Below are positions 1 to 8,671 of a stretch of 64,000 nucleotides of DNA, one piece after another. Position 1 is the stretch's first letter; every line of letters begins with the position of its first letter. Position numbers and translations under genes: made by a program. Origin of the DNA: Streptomyces sp. R302 (lineage in GTDB: Bacteria > Actinomycetota > Actinomycetes > Streptomycetales > Streptomycetaceae); the NCBI RefSeq assembly GCF_012927245.1, contig NZ_JABBGE010000009.1, positions 124,001-188,000 on the forward strand, in the 5' to 3' direction. The notes under the pieces were generated by a model, which saw only the letters and a program-made list of their open reading frames with translations, was not told where the DNA came from and did not search any database.

Positions 1-612
1 TGGAACAACATGTCCACCATCGTCGGCACCGGTGACGTCACGGGCGACGGCGTCGCCGACATCATCGCCGTCGAGAAGGCCACGGGCGATCTGTACCGCT
101 ACCCCGGCCCGAACTACAACGGCGGCGCCCGGGTGAAGATCGGCTCCAACTGGGACTCGATGACCAACATCGTCGGTGTCGGCGACCAGACCGGCGACGG
201 CGTGCCGGACCTCATCGCCGTCGAGAAGGCCACCGGCAACCTCTACCGCTACAGCGGGCCCAACTACGTCGGCGGCGGCGGCCGCGTCCAGATCGGCACC
301 GGCTGGAACGGCATCTCCACCGTCGTCGGCGTCGGCGACGTCACCGGCGACGGAGTCTCCGACATCATCGCGGTCGAGCGCTCCACCGGTGACCTCTACC
401 GCTACAGCGGGCCCAACTACGTGGGCATGGGCGCCCGGGTCAAGATCGGCGTCAACTGGGACTCGATGACCAACATCACCGGCGTCGGCGACATCAACGG
501 CGACAGCGTGCCGGACCTCCTGGCCGTCCGGTCGGACACGCAGAAGCTCTACCGGTACTCCGGCCCCGACTTCAGCGGCACCACGGCCGTCGAGATCGGC
601 TCCGGCTGGTAG
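1..612 (+). CDS. FG-GAP/VCBS-like repeat protein, C-terminal part (5' end outside window)
   Basis: The reading frame is open from the first base and runs to the TAG at 610-612, so only the C-terminal ~203 residues are present. They form four repeats of about 46 residues, each with a Ca-binding-like D-x-T/N-G-D-G-x-x-D loop followed by a L-Y-R-Y-x-G-P motif. Such repeats build beta-propeller lectin- or adhesin-like modules on secreted proteins. The catalytic or targeting part must lie upstream. An 88-bp block (141-228) is identical to 1466-1553 in the next gene, which points to recent duplication or gene conversion between the two repeat modules. The ATG at 10 is an internal Met of a repeat, not a likely start. 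Confidence 0.85.
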   Translation, partial: WNNMSTIVGTGDVTGDGVADIIAVEKATGDLYRYPGPNYNGGARVKIGSNWDSMTNIVGVGDQTGDGVPDLIAVEKATGNLYRYSGPNYVGGGGRVQIGTGWNGISTVVGVGDVTGDGVSDIIAVERSTGDLYRYSGPNYVGMGARVKIGVNWDSMTNITGVGDINGDSVPDLLAVRSDTQKLYRYSGPDFSGTTAVEIGSGW

Positions 613-776
613 GCCGCGCCCGCTCCGTACGACCGCCGGCGGGGGGCGCACCTCACGTGCCCCGCACCTCACGCGCCCCCGCCGCCCCCCGTACGGCTCG
701 CCTCCCCTCCCCTCGTACGCCCCGCCCTGCTCCCGTACGCCCGCCCGTCTTCGTACGGCCCGTCCAGAGGAACCCC

Positions 777-1934
777 ATGAGCTCCCCCAAGCGTCTCCCG
801 GCCCTCCGCGCCTCCCTGGCCTCCGTCCCGCTCGCCGCCCTCGCGCTCGGGCTCCTGTCCGGCCCGCCCGCCTCCGCCGCGTCCATCGCCACCTGGGACA
901 AGGTCGCCCAGTGCGAGAGCGGCGGCAACTGGTCCATCAACACCGGCAACGGCTACTACGGCGGCCTCCAGTTCGCCAAGACCACCTGGGACGCCTTCGG
1001 CGGCCGGCAGTACGCCGACTACCCGCACCGGGCGACGAAGGAGGAGCAGATCCGCATCGCGGAGAAGGTCCTCAAGACCCAGGGCGAGGGCGCCTGGCCC
1101 ACCTGCGGGCCCAGGGCCGGACTCGGCTCCGACCACACCGTCCCGTACCCGGACGAGCCGGAGGCCCCGCAGTCGAACATGGCCCACCTCACCGCCGTGG
1201 GCGACCTCAGCGGCGACGGCGTCACCGACATCATCGCCGTCGAGACCAAGACCGGTGACCTCTACCGCTACAACGGCCCGGGCTACGTCGGCATGGGCGG
1301 CCGGGTGAAGCTCGGCTACGGCTGGAACGGCATGAGCGACATCGTCGGCGTCGGCGACCAGACCGGCGACGGCAAGGCCGACATCCTCGCCGTGGAGGCC
1401 GCCACCGGCGACCTCTACCGCTACTCGGGCCCGAACTTCACCGGCGGCGGCGCCCGGGTCAAGGTCGGCTCCAACTGGGACTCGATGACCAACATCGTCG
1501 GTGTCGGCGACCAGACCGGCGACGGCGTGCCGGACCTCATCGCCGTCGAGAAGTCCACGGGCGACCTGTACCGCTACTCGGGACCGAACTTCACCGGAGG
1601 CGGCGGGCGCGTGAAGCTCGGCGTCGCCTGGAACTCGATGTCCGCCCTCGTCGGCATCGGCGACCTCACCGGTGACGGAGTCTCCGACATCCTCGCCGTC
1701 GAGAAGTCCACCGGCGACCTCTACCGCTACTCGGGGCCGTCCTACAACGGCGGTTCGCGCGTGAAGCTCGGCGTCAACTGGGACTCCATGTCCCACATCA
1801 CCGGCGTCGGCAACGTCACCGGCGACGCCGCACCGGACCTCCTCGCCGTCGAGACCGCGACCGGCAACCTCTACCGCTACGCCGGTCCGGGCTACAGCGG
1901 CGGCTCCCGCACGCAGATCGGCACCGGCTGGTGA
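777..1934 (+). CDS. secreted transglycosylase-like protein with FG-GAP repeats
   Basis: This 385-residue protein has a Sec signal peptide (Lys/Arg near the N-terminus, hydrophobic stretch, cleavage near ASA-AS). A transglycosylase (Rpf/SLT-like) domain follows, recognisable from W-D-x-V-A-Q-C-E-S-G-G-N-W and G-Y-Y-G-G-L-Q-F; the Glu in CESGG is the expected catalytic residue. The remaining ~230 residues are five FG-GAP-type repeats like those of the preceding gene. It probably cleaves or remodels peptidoglycan outside the cell, with the propeller binding a partner or glycan. The ATG at 777 was chosen over the upstream frame start at 657 because AGAGG sits 6 bp before it and the signal peptide begins there. 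Confidence 0.88.
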   Translation: MSSPKRLPALRASLASVPLAALALGLLSGPPASAASIATWDKVAQCESGGNWSINTGNGYYGGLQFAKTTWDAFGGRQYADYPHRATKEEQIRIAEKVLKTQGEGAWPTCGPRAGLGSDHTVPYPDEPEAPQSNMAHLTAVGDLSGDGVTDIIAVETKTGDLYRYNGPGYVGMGGRVKLGYGWNGMSDIVGVGDQTGDGKADILAVEAATGDLYRYSGPNFTGGGARVKVGSNWDSMTNIVGVGDQTGDGVPDLIAVEKSTGDLYRYSGPNFTGGGGRVKLGVAWNSMSALVGIGDLTGDGVSDILAVEKSTGDLYRYSGPSYNGGSRVKLGVNWDSMSHITGVGNVTGDAAPDLLAVETATGNLYRYAGPGYSGGSRTQIGTGW

Positions 1935-1975
1935 CCGGCCTCTCCGCCACCCTTCCTTCCACCAGGAGTCCATAC

Positions 1976-3649
1976 ATGCGGATTCGCAAGGCACTCGGCA
2001 GCGCCGGGGCTCTCCTCGGCAGCGTCGCCGCCGCCCTCGCCCTCGGCGCCCCGAGCGCCCAGGCGGATACCGTCAGCCCCGGCAGCGCGGGCCCGCTGCG
2101 CTTCGTCAGCTTCAACATGTGCGGCAGCGGCAGCCCCTGCACCCCGGAGAAGGGCTACACGGACGGCGCCAAGTACGCGGCGGTCGTCGATCAGACCAGC
2201 GGCTCCGGCTGGAACGCCGACCAGATCTTCCTCCAGGAGGTCTGCCGCTACCAGTACGACGAACTCGCCGCCCAGCTCAAGCCCAAGGGCTTCCAGGGCC
2301 TCTACACCACCACCGTCCAGCTCGGCACCTCCTCCGGTCTGTGCGCCGGCGGTGCGGACGGCACCAAGGGCGACTACGGCATGGCGCTCTTCGTGAAGGG
2401 CACCGTCTCGGACAGCGCGGTCCTCGACCTGACCGTCGGCGGCGAGTCCGAGCCGATCAAGGCCCCGTGTCTGAAGAGCTACACCCAGGGACGCTCCAAC
2501 TGGGCCTGCTCGGTGCACCTCTACTGGAACGACGCCGCCCTCCGCGACGCCGAGGCCCGGAAGCTGGCCCAACAGGCCGCCGTCTGGCAGGGCCAGGGCT
2601 CCCCGGTCGTCCTCGGCGGCGACTTCAACGGCAAGCCCGACACCGCCATGGCCGCCAGCTTCTACGGGTCCGGCGCCGGCGGCAACGGCACCTTCGTGGA
2701 GGCCGACGAGACCGACAAGGACTACTTCACCAGTGCCTGCCTCACGGCCGGCGCGAGCCACTGCCGCAGCGGCGAGACGACCTTCGGCGACAGCCGCCGG
2801 AAGCTCGACTATCTCTTCCTCTCCGGCGCCCACTTCAAGGACGTCAAGGGCGACGTGCTGCCCAACTTCACGGGCGCCTCGGACCATGACATGATCCGCG
2901 CCGCCGCCGGCTGGGCCGACTGCGGCCCGGCCGGTGCCACCGACAGCCTCTTCCGCCGCGACGCGAGCGGCGCCCTCTACCGCTACGCCGGCCGCACCGG
3001 TGGCCTCGCCGCGCCCTGCAAGGTCGGCGTCGGCTGGGGGAGCATGGGCAAGGTCGCCCAGGACGGTGACACCCTCGTCGCCGTCGACGGCTCCGGCACG
3101 CTCTGGCGCTACCCGGCCGACCCGTCCACCGGCAGCTACTCCGGCTCCACCCGCGTCCAGGCCGGTACCGGCTGGCAGGCGAACGACGTCCTGCTCGCCC
3201 CCGGCGACTTCGACGGTGACGGCAAGGCCGACCTGATCGGCCGGGACACCGCCGGTGTGCTCTGGCTCTACCCGGGCGACGGCGCCCACGGCTACGGGGC
3301 CCGCAAGCAGATCGGCACCGGCTGGCAGATGTTCGACGCCCTCGTCGCCCCCGGCGACTTCGACGGCGACGGCAAGGCCGACCTGATCGGCCGGGACACC
3401 GCGGGCGTCCTGTGGTTCTACAAGGGCAACGGCGCCGGGTACTACGCGCCCCGCACCCAGATCGGCACCGGCTGGCAGGTCTACTCCGCGCTCGTCGCCC
3501 CCGGCGACATCAACGGCGACGGCAAGGCCGACCTGATCGGGCGCGACGCCTCCAACAACCTGTGGCTGTACAAGGGCAACGGCGCCGCGTACTACGCGCC
3601 GCGCGTCCAGATCGGCTACGGCTACCCGGACGGCGAGCTGCTCTTCTGA
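1976..3649 (+). CDS. secreted endonuclease/exonuclease/phosphatase-family protein with FG-GAP repeats
   Basis: The 557-residue product has a signal peptide (cleavage near AQA-DT) and an EEP (DNase I/sphingomyelinase-like) domain of about 280 residues. Family signatures visible are F-V-S-F-N near the start, L-Q-E-V (metal-binding Glu), G-G-D-F-N and S-D-H-D. The C-terminal ~270 residues hold FG-GAP/VCBS repeats with D-F-D-G-D-G-K-A-D-L loops, of a slightly different subtype from the two upstream genes. The substrate (nucleic acid, phospholipid or other phosphodiester) cannot be told from sequence. The ATG at 1976 has AGGAG 8 bp upstream. A strong terminator follows, so this gene probably ends the transcript of the repeat-protein cluster. 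Confidence 0.87.
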   Translation: MRIRKALGSAGALLGSVAAALALGAPSAQADTVSPGSAGPLRFVSFNMCGSGSPCTPEKGYTDGAKYAAVVDQTSGSGWNADQIFLQEVCRYQYDELAAQLKPKGFQGLYTTTVQLGTSSGLCAGGADGTKGDYGMALFVKGTVSDSAVLDLTVGGESEPIKAPCLKSYTQGRSNWACSVHLYWNDAALRDAEARKLAQQAAVWQGQGSPVVLGGDFNGKPDTAMAASFYGSGAGGNGTFVEADETDKDYFTSACLTAGASHCRSGETTFGDSRRKLDYLFLSGAHFKDVKGDVLPNFTGASDHDMIRAAAGWADCGPAGATDSLFRRDASGALYRYAGRTGGLAAPCKVGVGWGSMGKVAQDGDTLVAVDGSGTLWRYPADPSTGSYSGSTRVQAGTGWQANDVLLAPGDFDGDGKADLIGRDTAGVLWLYPGDGAHGYGARKQIGTGWQMFDALVAPGDFDGDGKADLIGRDTAGVLWFYKGNGAGYYAPRTQIGTGWQVYSALVAPGDINGDGKADLIGRDASNNLWLYKGNGAAYYAPRVQIGYGYPDGELLF

Positions 3650-3675
3650 GCCACGGCTTCCCGGAAGGAACGCGT

Positions 3676-3704
3676 GCCCGCCCCGTCACATCGACGGGGC
3701 GGGC
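3676..3704. terminator. rho-independent-like hairpin
   Basis: A perfect 11-bp stem (GCCCGCCCCGT / ACGGGGCGGGC) with a 7-base loop lies 27 bp past the stop of the EEP-repeat gene. It is placed to end transcription of the secreted repeat-protein genes. There is no long T tract, as is usual in Streptomyces. Confidence 0.75.
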
Positions 3705-3756
3705 TTCGTCATGGAGGCGTACGGCCCCGTCCGGGGGTCGCAGCCGAGGAGTACGG

Positions 3757-4086
3757 ATGTCCACCACCGTCACCGCCGTCGCCGCGTTCATGGCGGGCTT
3801 CTCGGGTGTGTCCGTGCTGGCGCGGGCGACGTTCGTCGTCGAACCTCTCGCCGCGTACGGGGTGCCGCGCTCCTGGTGGAACGGGCTCGGAGTGCTGAAG
3901 CTGGCCGGGGCCGCGGGGCTCGTCGTCGGGTTCTGGGCACCGGTGATCGGGATCCTCGCGGCGGTCGGCCTGGTGCTGTACTTCGCGGGCGCGGTCCTCA
4001 CCGTCGTACGGGCGAAGGCGTACGGGCACGTGGCGTTCCCGCTGATGTACATGGCGCCGGCGGCCGCCGCGCTCGCGCTGATGTGA
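3757..4086 (+). CDS. DoxX-family small membrane protein
   Basis: This 109-residue protein has four hydrophobic segments and the layout of DoxX/DoxX-like proteins: first helix, a loop with W-W-N-G-L-G-V-L-K, then three helices. The W-N-G-(L)-x-x-L-K-(L)-A-G-A-A-G-L motif is typical of the DoxX-like group in actinobacteria. Function in this subgroup is poorly defined; some relatives act in redox or quinone handling. The ATG at 3757 follows GAGGAG at 3746-3751. It stands alone between two terminators. Confidence 0.8.
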   Translation: MSTTVTAVAAFMAGFSGVSVLARATFVVEPLAAYGVPRSWWNGLGVLKLAGAAGLVVGFWAPVIGILAAVGLVLYFAGAVLTVVRAKAYGHVAFPLMYMAPAAAALALM

Positions 4087-4114
4087 GGACGGGGATGGGA
4101 CGGGGACGGGGACG

Positions 4115-4160
4115 GCGAAGGCCGCCGGCCCCCGGGAGACCAGGGATCGGCGGCCTTCGC
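4115..4160. terminator. bidirectional terminator between doxX-like gene and metG
   Basis: Perfect 12-bp inverted repeat GCGAAGGCCGCC (4115-4126) / GGCGGCCTTCGC (4149-4160) with a 22-base loop sits between two convergent genes and could terminate both. Confidence 0.75.
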
Positions 4161-4178
4161 TCGCGTACGGGGCGGACG

Positions 4179-5786
4179 TCAGTCCTTCTTCGGGTCCTCC
4201 AGGCGCGGGAAGAGGACCGCGCCCTTCGTGACCGTCGCGCCGGCGGGGAGCCCGCCCCACTCGCCGGCGTTCTGCACCGGCTGGTCCGCCAGGGCGCCCA
4301 GGGACGCCTCGGCACCCAGCGACTCCCAGAGGGCCTGCGAGGTCTCCGGCATGATCGGGTTGAGGAGGACGGCGACGGCGCGGAGGGACTCGGCGGCCGT
4401 GTAGAGGATCGTCGCCAGGCGGGCCCGGCCCTCCTCCGACTCGTCCTTGGCCACCTTCCACGGCTCCTGCTCCGTGATGTAGCCGTTGACCTGCTTCACG
4501 AAGTCGAAGATCGCCAGGATGCCGGCCTGGAAGTCCAGCTCCTCGCCGATCTTGGCGTCGGCCGTCGCGACCGCCTTCGCCAGACCGTCCTGGACCGCCT
4601 TCTCGGCGTCGCCGTCGGCCGTCGCCGCCGGCAGCTCGCCGCCGAAGTACTTGCCGACCATCGCCGCCACGCGGGAGGCGAGGTTGCCGTAGTCGTTGGC
4701 CAGCTCGGAGGTGTAGCGGGCGGAGAAGTCCTCCCACGAGAACGAGCCGTCCTGACCGAAGGCGATCGCCCGGAGGAAGTACCAGCGGTACGCGTCCACG
4801 CCGAAGTGCGAGGTCAGGTCCTGCGGCTTGATGCCGGTCAGGTTCGACTTCGACATCTTCTCGCCGCCGACCATCAGCCAGCCGTTGGCCGCGACCCGGC
4901 CCGGGACCGGGAGGCCCTGCGCCATCAGCATCGCCGGCCAGATCACCGCGTGGAAGCGGAGGATGTCCTTGCCGATGAGGTGGACGTTCGCCGGGAAGGT
5001 CTCGTCGAACTTCTCCGGGTTCTCGTTGTAGCCGACCGCCGTGGCGTAGTTCAGGAGGGCGTCGATCCAGACATAGATCACGTGCTCCTTGTCCCACGGG
5101 ACCGGGATGCCCCAGTCGAAGGTCGAGCGCGAGATGGAGAGGTCCTCCAGGCCCTGCTTGACGAAGTTCAGGACCTCGTTGCGGGCGGACTCCGGCTGGA
5201 TGAAGCCCGGGTTCGCCTCGTAGAAGTCGAGCAGCTTCGGGCCGTACTCGCTCAGCTTGAAGAAGTAGTTCTCCTCCTTGAGGATCTCCACCGGCTTCTT
5301 GTGGACGGGGCAGAGCTTGGTGCCGTCCTCCGCCTCGATGAGATCGCCCGGGAGCTTGAACTCCTCACAGCCGACGCAGTACGGGCCCTCGTAGCCGCCC
5401 TTGTAGATCTCGCCCTTGTCGTACAGGTCCTGCACGAACTCCTGGACGCGGTCCGTGTGACGCTTCTGCGTGGTGCGGATGAAGTCGTCGTTCGCGATGT
5501 TCAGGTGCTCCCAGAGGGGCTTCCACGCCTCCTCGACGAGCTTGTCGCACCAGGCCTGGGGCGTGACGTCGTTCGCCTCGGCCGTGCGCATGATCTTCTG
5601 ACCGTGCTCGTCCGTGCCGGTGAGGTACCACACCTTCTCGCCGCGCTGACGGTGCCAGCGCGTGAGCACGTCGCCTGCGACGGTCGTGTAGGCGTGGCCC
5701 AGGTGAGGAGCGTCGTTGACGTAGTAGATGGGGGTCGTGACGTAGAACGCCTTCGCCCCCTGCTTCTCGGATCCAGTGGCCGCCAT
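4179..5786 (-). CDS. metG: methionyl-tRNA synthetase
   Basis: This 535-residue enzyme charges tRNA-Met with methionine in the cytoplasm. The class I signatures are clear: H-L-G-H at residues 28-31 (HIGH variant) and K-M-S-K-S at 310-314. The connective-peptide zinc knuckle uses C137, C140, C159 and H162, the single-knuckle form typical of the actinobacterial enzyme. The anticodon-binding helical domain occupies the last third. Length is normal for the form without the C-terminal dimerisation/tRNA-binding extension. The gene is monocistronic, read toward a terminator shared with the doxX-like gene. Confidence 0.97.
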   Translation of the reverse strand: MAATGSEKQGAKAFYVTTPIYYVNDAPHLGHAYTTVAGDVLTRWHRQRGEKVWYLTGTDEHGQKIMRTAEANDVTPQAWCDKLVEEAWKPLWEHLNIANDDFIRTTQKRHTDRVQEFVQDLYDKGEIYKGGYEGPYCVGCEEFKLPGDLIEAEDGTKLCPVHKKPVEILKEENYFFKLSEYGPKLLDFYEANPGFIQPESARNEVLNFVKQGLEDLSISRSTFDWGIPVPWDKEHVIYVWIDALLNYATAVGYNENPEKFDETFPANVHLIGKDILRFHAVIWPAMLMAQGLPVPGRVAANGWLMVGGEKMSKSNLTGIKPQDLTSHFGVDAYRWYFLRAIAFGQDGSFSWEDFSARYTSELANDYGNLASRVAAMVGKYFGGELPAATADGDAEKAVQDGLAKAVATADAKIGEELDFQAGILAIFDFVKQVNGYITEQEPWKVAKDESEEGRARLATILYTAAESLRAVAVLLNPIMPETSQALWESLGAEASLGALADQPVQNAGEWGGLPAGATVTKGAVLFPRLEDPKKD

Positions 5787-5878
5787 GGTCGAAATCCTAA
5801 CGGGCCCACGAAGATCGACTCACATCGATAAGCAGGGGGCGGAGGGTGGGGTTCAGCCGGATGCTCAGAGCCGGATGC

Positions 5879-8434
5879 TCAGAGAGCGAGACCGGTGAGG
5901 ATGCCCCGGTAGAACTCCGCGTGCGGGGTCTCGGACGGCGTCGGGCCCGCGAAGTGGGTCGCCGTACGGTCGGCGGCGAGCTTCCGCAGGTAGTCGAAGG
6001 CCTTGCCGTCCTCCTCGCCCCAGGCCGTGAAGCGCCAGTGCACGGGACGGCCGGCGGCCTCCGCCAGGGCCTGCGTCGCGGCGGTACGGGACTCGGGGGC
6101 GCCGTCCGTCTGGAAGATCACCAGCGCGGGGCGGGCCGGGTCGGCCTTCTCGTGGTGGGCCAGGACCTCCTCGACGGCACGGTGGTAGTTCGTCCGGCCG
6201 AGGCGGCCGAGGCCGGCGTTGATCTCCTCCACGCGGGTGGGGGTGAGGTCGGCGGGGGCCAGGTCGACGACCCCGTCGACGTCGGTCGAGAAGAACACGG
6301 CCGTGACCGTCGCGTCCTCGTCCAGGTGCGCGGCGAGCCCGACGGCCTGCTCGGCGAGCCGCTGCACGGACCCGTCCTTGAAGTACCCGCGCATCGACCC
6401 GGACCGGTCGACGACCAGATACACCTGCGCCCGCGCCCCCGCGAGCCCCGCCTCCCGCAGAACGGCCCCGGCCGCCTCGTACGCCTCCACCAGCTCGGGC
6501 GTCCCGCGGACGGGGCTCTGGGGGGTGGCGTCGGTGTCGGTGACTACGTCGGTGCCGGTGGTGTCCGTGTCGGCGCTGGGCTGCGCGTCCGCCGCGAGGA
6601 CCGCCTCGGCGGGGGCCTCCGCCTCCGGCGCGGCCTCGGGGGCCGGGGCCGGTTCGGCAGCGGCCTCGGTGGCGACGGCGGGCTCCGCCTCGGCGGTGGC
6701 CGTGGCGGCTTCCGCCTCCGGCGCGGCCTCCACCGGGGCCGCCTCTGCGGCGACCTCGGTGCCGACGACGGCCGGTGCGGCTTCGGCCTCCGGCACGATG
6801 GGGGTCTCTGCGACGACCGCGCCCTCAGGCGCAGCGCCGGCCGCGAGGACCGTCTCGGTGTCCGGGGCAGGCTCAGCGGTGACGCCGGCCTCGGGCTCGG
6901 TGTCGGCGGTCGGCTCCGCCTCGGTGGTGGCCGGGGTGGCCTCCGCCTCCGGTGCGGCCTCGGGCTCGGTGTCGGTGGTCGGCTCCGCTTCGGCGGCGGC
7001 CGGAGTGGCCTCCGTGTCCGGGGCGGGCTCAGCGGTGACGCCGGCCTCGGTGTCGGCGGTCGGCTCCCCCTCGGCGGCGGCCGGGGTGGCTTCGGCCAGG
7101 GGCGCTTCGGCCTCGGGCTCGGCGTCCGTCGTCTGCTCCGCCTCGGTGGTGGCCGGGGTGGCCTCCTCCTCCGGTGCGGCCTCGGGCTCGGTGTCGGCGG
7201 TCGGCTCCGCCTCGGTGGTGGCCGGTGCGGCCTCGGCCAGGGGCGCTTCGGCCTCGGGCTCGGCGTCCGCACTCGGCTCCGTCCCGGTGGTGGCCGGGGT
7301 GGCCTCCGCCTTCGGCGTGGCCTTGGCCGGGGCCGGTTCGGCCTCGGGCTCGGCGTCCGCACTCGGCTCCGTCCCGGTGGTGGCCGGGGTGGCCTCCGCC
7401 TTCGGCGTGGCCTTGGCCGGGGCCGGTTCGGCAGCGGTCTCGGGGGCGGTGGTCGGCTCCGCTTCGGCGGCGGCCGGGGTGGCTTCGGCCTCGGGCTCGG
7501 TGTCGACCGTCGGCTCCGCCTTGGCGGTGGCCGTGGTGGCTTCCGCGTTCGGCGTGGCCTCGGCCTCGGCCGGGGCCGGTTCGGCAGTGTCCTCGGTGTC
7601 CGTCGTCGGCTCCGCCCCGGCGGTGGCCGGTGTGGCCTCGGGCTCGGCGTCTGTCGTCTGCTCCGTCCCGGCGGTGGCCGGGGTGGCCTCCGCCTCCGGT
7701 GTGGCCTCGGGCGTGGTCGTTTCAGCCGTGGCCCCGGTGTCCGGGACGGACGTGGCGGTGGCCTCGGGATCGGGGTCGGCCTTCGGCTCCGCCTCGGCGG
7801 TGGCCGACAGTGCGGGTTCCGCCTTCGGCGCCGTCTCGGCTTCGGGCTCCGCCTCGGCCGTGGACGCGATGGCCTCCGCCTCCGGTGCGGCTGCAGCCGC
7901 CGGGTCGGCGGCCGGCTTCGACTCGGTCGCGGTCGGTGCCGCCTCGGCGTCGGGCTTCGCCGTCGGTGCGGCATCCGCTTCCGCCGGAGCGGTGCTGGGA
8001 TCCGCCTCCGCCTGCGGGGCGCCCGCACTCGCGTCCGCCTCCGCCTGCGGGGCGCCCGCACTCGCGTCCGCCTCCGCATCCGGGGCACCCGCACCCGCCT
8101 CCGCCTCCGCGTCCCCGCCCTCGGGCGAAATCGGGGAGCCCGTGCGGGCCTTCGGGATCTGGGGGTTGTCGAAGGCGGCGGCCACCAGGTCGTCGGCGGT
8201 CTTGCGGGCTGCGGCTTCCTGGGGCTCCGGGGCCTCTGTCGGCTCCTGGGAGTCCTGAGAGTCCTGGGGCTTCTGGGGGGTCGGCGGCTTCGGGAGCTGC
8301 TGGGACTCCTGCGGCTCCTGCGGCTCCTGTGGTGTCCCCGGCTCCGGTTCGCGGGACTGGGGAGGGACGGAAGGGGTCGCGGGATCTTCGCGGTCGCGGC
8401 CGAATACCTTGCGCAGCAAGCTCCGAATACCCAT
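5879..8434 (-). CDS. vWA-domain protein with long Ala/Glu/Pro/Thr repeat linker (TerF-like C-terminus)
   Basis: The 851-residue protein starts with a short basic segment (M-G-I-R-S-L-L-R-K-V-F-G-R), followed by about 550 residues of Ala/Glu/Pro/Thr-rich repeats. A C-terminal von Willebrand A domain begins at about residue 669. Its MIDAS metal site is complete: D676-x-S678-x-S680, T748 and D777. The domain resembles the vWA of TerF/Ter-associated proteins, so a role in stress or metal-dependent protein interaction is plausible but unproven. The start at 8434 was preferred over 8479 because it follows a GAAAGGG sequence and gives the conserved-looking basic N-terminus. No signal peptide is visible. 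Confidence 0.8.
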   Translation of the reverse strand: MGIRSLLRKVFGRDREDPATPSVPPQSREPEPGTPQEPQEPQESQQLPKPPTPQKPQDSQDSQEPTEAPEPQEAAARKTADDLVAAAFDNPQIPKARTGSPISPEGGDAEAEAGAGAPDAEADASAGAPQAEADASAGAPQAEADPSTAPAEADAAPTAKPDAEAAPTATESKPAADPAAAAAPEAEAIASTAEAEPEAETAPKAEPALSATAEAEPKADPDPEATATSVPDTGATAETTTPEATPEAEATPATAGTEQTTDAEPEATPATAGAEPTTDTEDTAEPAPAEAEATPNAEATTATAKAEPTVDTEPEAEATPAAAEAEPTTAPETAAEPAPAKATPKAEATPATTGTEPSADAEPEAEPAPAKATPKAEATPATTGTEPSADAEPEAEAPLAEAAPATTEAEPTADTEPEAAPEEEATPATTEAEQTTDAEPEAEAPLAEATPAAAEGEPTADTEAGVTAEPAPDTEATPAAAEAEPTTDTEPEAAPEAEATPATTEAEPTADTEPEAGVTAEPAPDTETVLAAGAAPEGAVVAETPIVPEAEAAPAVVGTEVAAEAAPVEAAPEAEAATATAEAEPAVATEAAAEPAPAPEAAPEAEAPAEAVLAADAQPSADTDTTGTDVVTDTDATPQSPVRGTPELVEAYEAAGAVLREAGLAGARAQVYLVVDRSGSMRGYFKDGSVQRLAEQAVGLAAHLDEDATVTAVFFSTDVDGVVDLAPADLTPTRVEEINAGLGRLGRTNYHRAVEEVLAHHEKADPARPALVIFQTDGAPESRTAATQALAEAAGRPVHWRFTAWGEEDGKAFDYLRKLAADRTATHFAGPTPSETPHAEFYRGILTGLAL
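7251..7430. repeat. perfect 90-bp tandem duplication in vWA-protein linker
   Basis: Positions 7251-7340 and 7341-7430 are identical base for base, equal to 30 codons. The whole 6.6-8.1 kb stretch is built of degenerate copies of a similar unit, so linker length is likely to vary between strains by slippage or recombination. Confidence 0.95.
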
Positions 8435-8557
8435 GGGCGAACCCTTTCGCATGAGTTGGATGCGGTATGCGTCCTTCATCCCTGGCCAGGGCGGACACGT
8501 AAGGTTAGCGGCCGCGTCCTCCGGTTCTCGGGACCCCGTCGGTCACGGTTGCCGCGC

Positions 8558-8579
8558 ATTCATCCAGCGTTCATTCGGC
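8558..8579 (+). promoter_or_regulatory. PHO box (two 11-nt direct repeat units), PhoP site upstream of phoX
   Basis: Two abutting 11-nt units, ATTCATCCAGC (8558-8568) and GTTCATTCGGC (8569-8579), fit the Streptomyces PhoP direct-repeat unit (GTTCAYYYRGC-like). The second is a near-perfect match. They lie about 93 bp upstream of the phoX GTG, in the divergent gap with the vWA gene, and predict induction of phoX under phosphate limitation. Confidence 0.75.
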
Positions 8580-8641
8580 CGCCGCCCGCGTGCAGATGTG
8601 CACACATACCGTCACGGCCGAACGGATTCCCGACACCATGT

Positions 8642-8659
8642 CGGCGCAGTACTGCGCCG
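8642..8659. promoter_or_regulatory. 18-bp perfect palindrome directly before the phoX ribosome binding site
   Basis: CGGCGCAGTACTGCGCCG is a perfect palindrome ending one base before the AGGAGG at 8661-8666. It could be a protein operator or an mRNA hairpin that affects access to the ribosome binding site. No known factor is assigned. Confidence 0.6.
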
Positions 8660-8671
8660 GAGGAGGACCAA

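Noticed and set aside
5846..8671. Continuous + strand reading frame upstream of phoX over the vWA gene
   Set aside because: Its Gly/Arg/Leu repeats mirror the antisense of the Ala/Glu/Pro linker, and phoX has an RBS-supported GTG and Tat signal at 8672; the extension is a GC-codon artefact.
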